Positions 52,993 to 64,000 of a stretch of 64,000 bases of DNA are shown in pieces (within the stretch, counting starts at the first letter, position 1; the number at the start of each line of letters is the position of its first letter). The notes under the pieces are model-generated. The model did not search any database. It was not told the DNA's origin and saw only the letters and a program-made list of their open reading frames with translations. The DNA comes from Atrichornis clamosus (lineage: Eukaryota; Chordata; Aves; Passeriformes; Menuridae): NCBI GenBank assembly GCA_013400975.1, contig WBMZ01003010.1, positions 195,597 to 259,596 on the forward strand, in the 5' to 3' direction. The translations under genes and the position numbers were made by a program.

Positions 52993-55900
52993 ATGGCAGG
53001 AACAACAAAGGGAAGATTTATATTAATACTTGTGTAACCAAAAAGGTATGAAAATACTTCAATTGTTCCATGTACATGTACAGAGCATAGAGGTATTACT
53101 GATCTCTTCCATCATCTCTCCTGCCAAGAGATCAGTAAATGCACTGGTAGTCTGTGCAGAAACATATGTAAATTTGAACTTCTCACAGCACTGTAATAAG
53201 GAGTTTCATTTAATAAGCTGGTCTGAAGCTACACTAAACAGTTCACATTTTCAAATCAGCATCAAAAATAAAGAAATCATACTTTGTATATGCTCTCACA
53301 AAAGCAATAGGAAATCAGCACAATTCTCTTTGCTACCACATCCAGATTACAAATAGAGCTTTTTACATTCTAAGGAAGTTGAGCTATTTCAGAGTTCAAA
53401 TGTCTAGTACTACCACAGCAGTGTTGAAGTTTGATGCAATATGAACAATAAAAGGGCTCCTGGCATTCACATTTCACTTCAATCTCTAGTTCCAGATGCT
53501 TGGCTTCAACACGAACATTAAAAGAGTCATGATTTCATTTCAGAACATCATTTCTGTTCTTAAGACTTTAGTAGTAACTTTCAGCACCAGTGAGTTTTAC
53601 ATTCATAGAAGGCAGCAGTGGTCAGTCAGATGTTGGTTTAGGGGCCCATACCTGAAAAGACATCTGAACACATGCTGGAGCCCTGCCATCACCACTCCAA
53701 CAAGCCACGCACACCGCGACCTGTTCCCAGTAGCAAGGCTATTTATGCACCTGATTTCCACAGCCGATGCATGTCCACCACATCTGACAGGACACGTTTT
53801 ATTGGCACCAACACGTCTCCAGGGTCTTCTCACATTTATGTACAAATCATAGTCTGTCAAAAGGAACACTGTTAACTATAGCCAGGATAGAGGGCCAAAA
53901 ATGGCAAACAGCAGCACTGAATATAATCCGTTTCATTTTCAGAGTAAGATCTCCCTTTAGAAGAAGATTGATAGATTGCTAATCTAAGCAATTTGAGAAT
54001 AAAGAGTGATTACCATACTCTAGTGGCAATTAGACCACTCCTAGAATACTATAGCTATTCCCTCAATACTACATTACACAGTTGCTTTCCACTGTCATTC
54101 CATGTGAAAGTAAAATACTTGAAAAACTGAATATATTAGAACCCCAAAAGCTAGTTGTTCAGTGATAAGACTTTTATGTTACTGAACTAAAAATAAGGTC
54201 ACTTTAGAATGTCATTTTTAAAAAATCACATTTTAAAACCTCTATGGAGTCCCTGCCTTCTCATGCAAATATTTTACTTTAATTAAAGTTGATTGAGTAA
54301 TGCTACTATTCTGATAGTAGCAATGGTTTAGTGCATCTGCCCCAGGCGTTTTGCAAGATCTGCCCAAACAGACAAGGCAAAAAGCTTCAAACCCATTTAT
54401 TGAAGCCATTTATCTATCCTCAGTCAATTTTTACTTCATTTTCAATCTCTTTTTAAAAATATCAACAACAGGCATGGAATAAAGCAGCAAACAACAAGAC
54501 AGGATACATAAAACCCCTATGAGTTACAAACAGAAAGAACAAGTGAGCATCACTTTATCACACAACAATACAGTTATCCTTCCCTTCTCTAAGTTTTCAG
54601 ACTTGCAGGATTCTTGAATGCAAGAATGGAAACCCAAGACCAAAAAGATAATAATTACAATAACAACACATGAAAAAAATTACCATGATTCTTTTCAACA
54701 TCTAATCACAATGATGTGCCTAGGGGCAGACTTGCTCACTTTGAGTCAGATTTTATTAATTAAGGTTCTGTCACGAACAGTACAACTACTTCATTTGTTG
54801 CCGGTTCACTGCTTAAATGATGTGTGCTCTGTATTTTGTCAGGGAGATGGGTAATAAGGTTGTCTCTTAACATCAGCTGATAGCTGCAGCTTCGGGTCAC
54901 ATTGAACCATCTGGCAGAGCTGGAAGTTGTCTCCATGTTCCAAAGATCAACAGAAACCTCTGAAGCTGGAGGAGCTTTTGGAACTGGCTTTGCCAAACAC
55001 ATTACCTCTGTGGTCTAATGAAACACCACTTAGAGGACTGGCACCCATCAGTACCATCTGCCACGCTCACCTCAAGCAAAGGGGATGCAGCTCGAGGCTT
55101 GGTGGTGTCACACAGATTACCAGAATTTTAATGCCTACTGAAATAATTGAAGTACACAGAGAAATTCTTTAAGATGTAACTTTAAGAGACTTCTTGACCC
55201 CTAATTACTTCTCTGTAGAAAATCAATTTAAAAAAAAATTATTTACCTTTCCACAATGATGAGTACTACAAAAACTGTGAGGAGCTCAAACACTATAATG
55301 ATGCGGGTACACATATATTGTTAATGGAAAACTCAGTTTCAGAAGCAAGAAGTAAAATGAAGATGGAACAAACACTAACTTGCTTGACAAATGAAAATAA
55401 GTACAGATAGTCCTTCCTTTTTCCTTCATATATTTTCATTGGAAGACATTAGTTTGATGGAATGGAGAGGCATTACATCAATAATGGGAAGAGTATGAGA
55501 AATACAGCTAAGACATTACACATTTTTCTCCTGTTGAAAAGAAAAAGAGCAGGCTCAAGCCTCCACTGGAGCTCTACACTGAAGGCACTCATCTCTGTAG
55601 AGGATCCCATTTGGGATTTTTCTTTCTTCTGTTATGAATGCAGAGGAATGAAATTATTACCTAAGCAAATATAATAGTCCTGGAATTAAAATACTAAGTG
55701 CTAATATTTCCATTGAACACCATTGCAGGGCAGACAGATTGAAAAGATGTGTATAAGAGTTTTTAAGCTTACATACAAGTGCATATCTGGATCTTGCTTC
55801 ACTGATGAAAATGGGATTTTGAGAACGAATTCAGAAATATCTGGATTTTTCTGAACGGCCTACCAGAATGAAAAATGGAAGTTCAGCAGTGAATCAGCTG

Positions 55901-57398
55901 GCTTTGCAAACAATCACTTTCCATGCCAAATTCTCCTTTCAAAGACTCCTTATGTCCTTGTAGCACATGAAGAAATTATAAGCTTTAAAAGAACCACATA
56001 CAGTGCAAGAGTTGCTGCTCTGTGCTTATGACTATGACCAATACAATAACGAAGTATCAGTCAGTACCTTACCCATTAATTTCTTTTATATCTGGTATAC
56101 TTGATAGAAGTTTGGAAGTGGTTGTTACTGAGCATATATATCCAGTGTCTGCCCGTATGCACAGAATTCTTTAGTCACATATATACACTTTATTTGTAAA
56201 TATTGGATAGTACATTGCTTACAAGACCAAAACATCACTTTTATTTTTAGAAAAACAAATCTTGTTTGTCCCTTTCCATGATAATTATCTGAAATGCTCA
56301 TGTTTCACTGCTTACCTGAAATAACTTGAAGTCTGCAATTACCAAACCACTAATATTTTTATGGCACCCCAGGTAAGACGGCACACGAAAATCTTTTTAA
56401 GCATGAAAACAAGATGCATGCATTTTTCATGACATTCAAAGACTGTCTGGAAAAAGCACCAGATGGAGGAAAACAAACGCTATCCAGTTAACAAAATTAA
56501 AAGTACAGAAAGCAATATAGAGGGAATACAGACAACAACCTAATTTAGCGATCTACATTTGTAAGCAGAAGCTATCAGTATCAGCACTCTTAATAATTTT
56601 TTGAGATGAGCATCTTGAATTATGCCTGTAACACTTCTGAAAATTCCTGCTTTGTTTTCTTAAACTTTCTCTGATGTTTTTTCCCTACCCCTCTATTCAG
56701 ACTATGAATGAAGTGGCAGCTCAGTACTGTCTGAATAAGCAGCAAAGGCATCTCTGTTCAATTCCTCCCAGATTAGCACGAAAGGACTTTTACCCAAATG
56801 AATGCATACAAAAGCAAACGTCTCCAGTTCTTAGAAGTCTCACGTAAAAGTCTAACACATCATTTCATGGAAGCAGCATCCAGGGAAAAAGGCATCTATT
56901 CACACAACAAACAAGCACTTATGCATGGGTTCACAACACAATCCATGCAGAGAGTTGTGAGGCTGTTCTGCCAAAGGCAAATTAGACCCTATGAAAGGGA
57001 ATGCCTACTTTATGAAGCTGGTACTGAAAATCTGTTTCTTTTAACACATTTTCCAAAGCGTAACAGAGCCCCTCTGTCCCTCCCACATTTCTGGACTACA
57101 CACCAGTAGATCAGTGAAAGGTCACAGATCTGTGAATCAGCTGTGTTTGATACGAGGCGGAAGCAAGGCTGTGCAGCCAGTGTATGAAACATTTGGACCA
57201 CAGCAGGAGAGCATACAGCAAAGGCCAAAAGAATAAGCTTATGCTGAGCACATAAGACATAACAGGTCTGTAAAAGTAATGACTTCCAGCCTTCAAGAAA
57301 TACTCTGTGGCATTTCAAATCAATACAGCAGCCAGCTCTTTGCCTGCCCTGACCTCTAAGATGTCATCCTCTGATAAAGATCCAGATGACTATTATGA

Positions 57399-57412
57399 TT
57401 TTTTTTTTTTTT
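57399..57412. repeat. T14 homopolymer
   Basis: There are fourteen consecutive T bases between TATGA and ATTATGAG. Confidence 0.8.
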
Positions 57413-57630
57413 ATTATGAGAATACAGAATTACTTTTTGGTCAGAAAGACAGGATGATTTAGGTGTGAGTGAGAATATCCTATTGAGAACTTTCAGCAGA
57501 AACAAAAGTACGGAGCAAATTTTACAGCAACAGGAAGTGAACAACAGCAAACAAGCACTACCCAGAAAGGATGCCCATCCTGGAAGCTTTTAACAACTCA
57601 ACGAATGAAGGAAGTGCTGTGCCACCCCCA

Positions 57631-57648
57631 ACACACACACACACACAC
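57631..57648. repeat. (AC)9 microsatellite
   Basis: There are nine perfect AC units on the plus strand. Confidence 0.92.
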
Positions 57649-58910
57649 CTCCCCAGTTCAAGATATGTCATCACCTGCTTGGAGCCACATATACCCAATT
57701 ATCTTCCTTCAACAAGGACTGTCCAGATAATCATAAAGACCTGCATTGCCACCTTTCCCTGCTCCTGTCAAACTACAAGAGGTGAGGGAAGAAAAAAAAC
57801 CAGGAACCATGAACCAAGTCTTAAATAAAAGAAGAAAGTGAGAGAAATTGATTTGTTTGTAATTGTGCTGAAGAAAAAACAAGAATTAAAATCACTTCCT
57901 GATCTTAAGCAGTGAGAATGTCCCTGTCCAGAATGAGCTGGCAGCCCAGATTGATCATTCTCAAGCTTAGCGTCCACATACCCACAGGGAACCTCAACCC
58001 TGCTGCTGGGCTCCCACCACAATGGGGAAGAAACAACTCACACAGTCCTCCTCTAGCTTTACCTCTTGGGTCTTCTGAAGAGCAATTAAAGCATCAACAC
58101 TTAATATTTGCATCTTCCATGCACATGTACTCACCTGAACCACCCCCCTGTCAGAGACTGAAATAATTCATGCCTCAAACAATGTTACAAAGTTTCACTC
58201 ATTATAAGCAAAACAATAAAGAAGCCACTGAAGCCCACCCTTCCCTGAAGATGCCTGACTGGAACTCTGGACTAAGAATTAAACTGCCAAGATTAGATAA
58301 AGGGAAGCCTATTCTTCAATCATCTCAGGGCTGGGGAGAAGTAAACAAGGCGGGAGGAGAGGAATGAAAGCCAAACCCAGCAGCTGTGCTAGGAATCATC
58401 TCTGGCTTGGTTTGGGCTGGGGGAGGCCATAGCCCACAGACCCATTTGCTGGGAGCAGGTTTGCACAGATTTCCCCCCAGCCGAGGTGGGGGGAGCAGGT
58501 TTGGGTGTGTGGTAACCTCTGCTCAGGGGCAGGGAACCCATCCTCCCCTGTGCAAACTGGCTGTGGAACCCCCAGCCGCAGGAGGGCACAACCACGGGGC
58601 ATTCACGTGAGAAGCAGCTGAGGGGGTGTCTTAATCCATCAAAGAGCCCCCGAAGTGCTCCCCAGACTGACTCTGGGGCCTTGCACCCCCAGACTGCAGG
58701 TGATGCAGAGTGATGCAGCAGATCCAAAGGCTGCTGCAAGAGACAAGGGCAAACTTGCCCCCCCTCGGGGGAGGTGCCTGGACATCGCCACCTGGCCTGA
58801 GCCTGTATTAACCCATCGGACTCTGTGCTTCGGGGGGGACCCTCACCACCACCAAGACCTGATGGAGAGGGTCAACAGGACATCGTTGGGATCCATGGAG
58901 TGGTGATATT

Positions 58911-58995
58911 TTCTCTGCCTCTGTAACTCTCTTTCTCTCCCCATATCTCTTTCTATGTCTTTCACTCTGTCTCTCTCTGCCTCTCTCTCTCTCTC
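58911..58995. repeat. CT-rich microsatellite inside the LTR
   Basis: A pyrimidine-rich stretch that ends in about eight clean CT units, just left of the LTR poly(A) signal. Confidence 0.85.
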
Positions 58996-59006
58996 ATTTA
59001 TTGTCA

Positions 59007-59012
59007 AATAAA
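59007..59012 (+). promoter_or_regulatory. Poly(A) signal of the LTR (AATAAA)
   Basis: AATAAA within TCAAATAAAACCC, placed in the last tenth of the LTR as usual for the retroviral R region. Confidence 0.7.
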
Positions 59013-61296
59013 ACCCATACTATTGACTTAAGCATATTGTCTCATTTGCACCTTAATTCGGGCAGAGGCATCTCTTTCTCTAAAATATTAAGAACCTGAT
59101 CTTAACATCCCCTCCAGCATCATCTCTCTCCCAATGTGAGCCCCCTTCTTGACTGCACTCACAGGATGAAGATGGTAGTCTGTCATCTCTGAGTGCTGCA
59201 GAACAGCATTACATTCCAGAAAAAAAAGGAAGGAATTTGGTTTGTGCTAATCTATCTCTTTTGTCTATTTGAATGAATCTCTTCAGAACAAGGTCTTTCT
59301 CTTGGGTGTGATCACACTAGATGCTACACAACAAAGTCTCTTCTCAACAGGAACCCCTCACAACTCCAGAGCAAGTAGAAGTGAAAATAGACCTCTTTAT
59401 TTTCTTCATAGTTATTGAGAAGACTAGGTGTTTTCAGCTGGAATGTAGCACCTCAGTTGGGAAGAGGCAAGGGAGGGCGACAGGGAACAGCTTCAAGCTG
59501 CAAGACATTTAAGACACTAATTCTTGTGTAAAAGAACAGCTATATATCTCTGCTTATCTCACTGCAAATAGAATATCAACATGAAAAGCAGCAGCACTCA
59601 GTATCAATCAAAGCAATCTGCTATGAATTACTTTAGTACCTCAAACACTCTAAACAAATGGTATTACCTAAGTATTTTGCAAAGGAACAGACTCTACAAA
59701 GAATTAAGTAAATGAAGCCAAAGGACAAGGTCTTCAGCTTCCCAGCAGCCTTCTGACACTGAAACTTATTAGCAGGTTATAAACAGAACTACATACCCCA
59801 CTCTCCAAAGTTATTTTTTCCCCATACTCTTCAGGGAGGAATCTATTATAATATTTAGTATGAAAACATTATTCTTCTGCTTTTAAAGTATTTTTCTAAA
59901 AAACCACAAAGCTTTAAGTGATCCACACACTTGTATCCCCATATATACATACGTAATTAGTGCCACAATGCGTTAAAATAATAAAACACAAGGATATACC
60001 CAAGTACACCAGCACATGATCTTGTTGCAGACCATCTTCCATTCGTCCACATCACCTTTTTTCTTAATTTGAGAAGTTTATAATCTAAATAACATCAGAT
60101 GAGAAATTCAAGCATGCAACACATGCACCATGCTTTAAAATACCAATGGTCTATCCCAAAATAAACAAAATTTCTCAATATTAAACCAGTAAGGGGTTTG
60201 CATATGGCAACATTTAGTCTATGCACACATACGTATCCTGTGATAGCAAAGCTCTTGTTCATGATCTCACCAATGTGAGAAGTTTACATTACATTAGAAG
60301 AGACTGAAGACAGGATTTTGATGGTTTTGAGTGTCAACTGACAGTGGTAATGCCCCAAAATGTTTCAGACAAAAGATAAACCCAGCTTTGCTCTTCTACA
60401 CACCAGCTGTAAAACTTATTACATCTATGCTTGCTGCTAAACAAAAAAGCTTTTCTTTCTATAAGATGCAACTCAGCATCTAAAATAAGCAGACAGCTTA
60501 CTTAGCTCTCACATTTGAGAGAATCAGGAGGAAGTGTGAAATGGGGCAATGAACCCAAAATAAAAAATAGTAACTATGCTAACTGTTGAAAGGAGTGAAA
60601 AGCTGAGAAAGTAAATTTGAAGCCAAACAGATGATACCATAGAAGAGCAATACTAAATAAAAGAAACACTGTAAAGACACCAAATTAAGAAAATAAACTA
60701 TTTTACAATTTCTAAAATGCTGAATTAATTATGGTGTATAGGAAGCAGGGGGCTTCTTTATTCAGGAAGTTTAAAATCCTGTATATTATCTTCAGGGTGC
60801 AATTTCCAGTAAAATGTATATGCTTTACAAAAAAAAAAAGGTAACCGAAAAAATCCTTAACCTATGTAGATATAATTTCACTTTCTTTGCTAGTAGGCAT
60901 CAGAATAAGAGGACACCAGTGCTACACTTTCACTGGAAAATACCTAGCTGCATCATTCATTACCACACACCATCAACCTGAATTACAGTTTTCTGCTTAC
61001 CCTCTTTTACTGAAGGGTAAGCTGTAGCATACTTAAAAGTGAAAAATAACTGGACATTGAGGACTGTGAGGTTGACTCTACATGGAGATATAAAGCATTT
61101 TGATGAGCATTACAGGGATGAAAGAAGCACAGCCCTCACAAATGAAATATGGCCTCCCTCCGCTGTTAGAACTCTTCGGGAGAGTTAAGAAAACAGTGGA
61201 CAAGGAAGCAGCCCTGAATGCAGGTTACTTGTCCTACATCAGAGGCTGTTTGAAAAACAAACAAACCAAAACACAACCTTGGTAACAGCAGAGTGA

Positions 61297-61500
61297 GTGG
61301 TGAAGTCCTGTCACAGCCTGAAAGCCAGCCAACAGGTAGGAAGAAAAGGAGTCTTAATAAATGGCAGACTCTCAGCACAGAAAGAACTTAACAGTGGTGT
61401 GCCCTGGGGAGCCGTACTGAGACTTACACTGTTCCATGTATTTATTAAGGACCTAGAGGAGATGGAAAAAATGCTGATGGCAGGAAATTATGTAGGTTAG
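61297..61500 (+). pseudogene. Decayed CR1/L2-like reverse-transcriptase fragment
   Basis: The plus strand translates to NGRLSAQKELNSGVPWGAVL followed by RLTLFHVFIKDLEE. This parallels the reverse-transcriptase motif of CR1-type LINEs, usually of the form [23 protein letters not shown]. Several conserved positions are changed (Q to W, S to A, GP to RL), and the FADDTKL block that should follow is not found; a stop comes at 61498-61500. The related sequence may extend left to about 61090. It is much older than the CR1 3' ends elsewhere in the window. It cannot encode a working enzyme. Confidence 0.7.
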
Positions 61501-62098
61501 TCAAGATGAAACAGCAGTGTGTGAAGTTCCCAAGCAGCCTAGTAAAACTAAGCTGGAGGTGAATCTTCCTGCATATTTAAATAAAGCCCATGTACCTTCA
61601 TGAAAGACAAACTGCATATACACTTCTAAGTTTACAGTTTATCTCTCAAAAATCTGTTCTCTACCATGTCTGGTGCAAGTAAGATAGTGAGTCTTATTTT
61701 AATTTGCATAAAGTGGTAGTAACCATTTATGGTGATGAAAATTCTGATATAAAAATTCAATAAAAGGAGAATCAGATCTTCTAATACTTTCAAACAGAGC
61801 TAAATGCAATAGAAGAAAAATTAAAACAGAAAAATACAAGTACTATAATGTTAATAAGTAAACTAAAGATTTGCTTTCATCCTAACAGATTCAACATTGT
61901 GATTTCTTCAAAAAAGACATTGAATTTCCAGAACCACACTGGTTTTGATAAAAACCTGATGAGCCCAATGCTGCCATGTAAGGATGTTATTAAAAGAAAA
62001 TGCTATTTTCATTTAAAACAAGACAGCTAGAATAAACATATAAACTTTATGAAAGGCTCAGACTATATCCTTAACACCCTTTATGTCTTTAGACAATC

Positions 62099-62140
62099 CT
62101 TTAGAAAGATCCAAAAATGTCTTTAGAAAGATCCAAAAAG
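62099..62140. repeat. 22-bp tandem duplication
   Basis: CTTTAGAAAGATCCAAAAA occurs at 62099-62117 and again at 62121-62139, joined by TGT. Confidence 0.88.
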
Positions 62141-64000
62141 CACCTCTGCTGTTTTCATTTTATTAAATTATTGAAAAACAGGTGTAGGGGCAGAAAGAAG
62201 TAACAGTGAAAATAACCAAGTTTGCTGGGTTAAATCCAAGAGTAATAATTATTGCCAACTCTGAAGAGTTGCAGAAAGCCCTCACAATATTTTGCAGGCA
62301 ATTTATTACACGAAAATTACTCACTTTTAGAAAATCCTAATATATTTTATAAATGTACATTTAGTCAAGCAGAACATATCCTGAGTATACCTACATAGAA
62401 AGTAATGGACTTGGACCTAGCTCTTGCCCATGAAGAAGAAGAAAAAAAAAAATCTCAGGAGTTATTAGATATTCTTAAGGTTGAGTTTTAATGCTCATTT
62501 ATTATAAACTTCAAGTAGAATATAAGGATATTTTTAAAAAAAACAACTTCATGCTCTATATTTGTGCATGCATCCAATTATTTTTTTATTTAGAGAGCTC
62601 ACGCTCAGTTTTGTTTTTCTCTTCTTTTAAAAAGGAAACTAGAAATCATATAGATAGAAAAAAGATGAACATATTTCAGGTAATGAGCAGCTAAACAGAC
62701 TGAGAACTTTCAAATTAGAAAAAAATGACACAAGAAAGCCACAGAACAGGTATGTGTAAACATTCAGTGGTATGCAGGAAGTGAAAGACAAACTGAGGTT
62801 TCTGCTTTATTCTTTCTAACATACACTAATAATACAGGTATTCAGTGCAGATCCAAAATGCAGATTCCTGGTATTAAGGCTCCAAGGAAGTTCCACTGTG
62901 TTTTCCTCTGCTCTCATTCACATCTCTACTCACCTGCTGCTCACTCATGAACAAAACAGTAAGATGGATAAGCAGTTTGACCTAGTAGGACCATTCGTAC
63001 ATTCTTATTAGAGGGAAAAAAGCTTATAATTGAAGAATGATGGGAAAATTGTTGAAGGAATGACAACTTGGAGATTAAAATTTCTATGAGCCAGCATTGA
63101 AAACAAACCGGCCCATAAAATACTCTTTCTGGGTTTTAAGTACTATAATATAAAAGTCAAATGCTGTCAATAATTAGCATCACAGAACTTACTCTCCTGA
63201 ACCTAAAAGCCTTTTTAATAATTTTAAGCATACCCATACAAAAGGCATCGCAAATGACAACTTGGAGGCACAGGCACTGCAGCAGAAGATGCAGATCTAG
63301 AAACTTAGTATTAAAGATAAGGTTCTGTTACACTTCAAATTTGACTCTTCTTCGCCTTGCACCATACAGTCATTTTTATCAATAGCAGAAGTGTTGGTAG
63401 AAAAGCCAACAAAGAAAGTGTAAAAACAGTGCCAAATTAGAATGTAGTGGCTTATACCTACTCTGCAATTGTCTGAATAGCCGCAGAGTAATTGAGCATT
63501 AAGACCTGATTTACTGTGAGAAAAAGGGGATGGAAAATACCCAATTATTTAATGACCTTTCCAACCCCACTCCGTTGGAGAAATACATAAATAAATAACA
63601 CATTCAGAATGCAACAGGAATAATGAAACAATGCTCTTACACAAAACTAGTGGGGCAAGAGAGCTCTCTAATTTAGAAGAAAATTAAGAAGAACAGCTTT
63701 CACTTTAGAGGCAAGAAAGTGAAGTGGAATTAACTCCTGAAGGATATTGACTCCAACAGTTTGGTAAGACTAGCAACAGAGATAAGAACAACATCCACAG
63801 TTGCAGTAAAATAAAACAGAATTACAAAGAGTATCAATACTCAAGTTTCAGGGTTTTTTTAAACAATCTCTAAGCAGTCTAACTTTATATTTAGTTATAA
63901 AATCAGAGATTTTCACACTAGTCTTTAAATAACTTTACTCACTTTTAGAGGAAAAATATTTGAATAAATTTCCCACATAAGTAGATCATGAAAGTTTTAA

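Larger units (their letters stand above)
52993..58148. other. AT-rich intronic sequence with one CpG-richer patch
   Basis: No gene is recognised. Around 53690-53820 CpGs are denser than in the surrounding intron and both strands stay open for 88-118 codons, but no protein motif is seen. Simple repeats are a T14 run at 57399-57412 and an AC repeat at 57631-57648. Confidence 0.6.
58149..59107 (+). mobile_element. Solo LTR of an avian endogenous retrovirus, plus orientation
   Basis: The block of about 959 bases begins TGTCAGAGACTGAAATAATT and ends CCTGATCTTAACA, a TG...CA pair that I recall from a LTR family in passerine and related birds. It is GC-richer than its surroundings, contains a CT-rich repeat and has AATAAA at 59007-59012 about 95 bases from its end, as expected for the R region of a retroviral LTR. 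Flanks are C-rich on both sides (CCCCCC before, TCCCCT after), which allows but does not prove a target duplication. No viral genes are next to it. It runs against TMTC1. Confidence 0.8.
31497..64000 (-). other. TMTC1: TMTC1 intron on the 5' side of the exon (partial)
   Basis: Because the gene runs on the minus strand, sequence above 31496 lies upstream in the transcript. I found no stretch here matching the TMTC1 N-terminus and no CpG-rich first exon, so the whole interval is read as part of one intron that continues past the window. Very short exons could have been missed. It holds two CR1 3' ends, one longer CR1, one solo LTR, a small LTR scrap and a decayed reverse-transcriptase fragment, listed separately. 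Confidence 0.7.
59108..64000. other. AT-rich intronic sequence with a decayed LINE fragment
   Basis: Apart from the reverse-transcriptase remnant near 61300-61500 and a 22-bp tandem duplication at 62099-62140, I see no gene or repeat. Open frames are short and unlike known proteins. Confidence 0.65.

Noticed and set aside
52504..53037. Open frames of 104 and 160 codons over the CR1 copy
   Set aside because: The longer one is the antisense of the CR1 3' region. Neither gives a reverse-transcriptase domain.
1..64000. CRISPR array, tRNA, rRNA or bacterial operon
   Set aside because: No regularly spaced direct repeats, no cloverleaf noticed and no dense coding. Everything points to a vertebrate intron.

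Overview
This window looks like bird nuclear DNA. The evidence is several CR1 retrotransposon copies with the family's 8-bp terminal repeats, three long terminal repeats of types familiar from avian genomes, and one exon of a vertebrate gene with GT-AG splice signals. There is no sign of bacterial, plasmid or phage organisation: no operons, ribosome binding sites or CRISPR arrays. The LTR types point to Neoaves, possibly a passerine; that part rests on remembered families and was not searched.

The only coding sequence I can support is one internal exon of TMTC1 on the minus strand at 30926-31496. It encodes 190 intact residues from the membrane-embedded, N-terminal half of this ER O-mannosyltransferase. 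The acceptor and donor sites are both good and the frame has no breaks. Everything else on either side appears to be intron. The part towards the 3' end of the gene (1-30925) and the part towards the 5' end (31497-64000) are each at least about 30 kb, unless very short exons were missed. Neither the CpG-rich first exon nor the TPR-coding exons are visible.

The introns carry scattered mobile-element remains. From left to right these are: a minus-strand CR1 (17290-17911); a tight pair of solo LTRs in opposite orientations (23228-24170 minus, 24329-24905 plus); two short plus-strand CR1 3' ends (41003-41168 and 48929-49022); a scrap of the second LTR family (about 52363-52427); another minus-strand CR1 (52464-52992); a third solo LTR with a CT-repeat and a poly(A) signal (58149-59107); and a decayed fragment coding for part of a CR1-like reverse transcriptase (about 61300-61500). 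The first LTR has a perfect 5-bp target duplication and contains a 45-bp minisatellite.

The remaining sequence is AT-rich and mostly featureless, with microsatellites, one-strand A/C or G/T tracts, small tandem duplications and a few palindromes. A few patches keep unusually many CpGs and could be conserved regulatory elements (about 22360-22440, 25725-26060, 35100-35420, 53690-53820). I found no convincing undescribed multi-gene system. The most worthwhile leads are these CpG-rich patches, the unusually open stretch at 35100-36010, a pair of mutually exclusive hairpins at 46715-46749, a canonical G-quadruplex motif at 39940-39964, and the opposed LTR pair.
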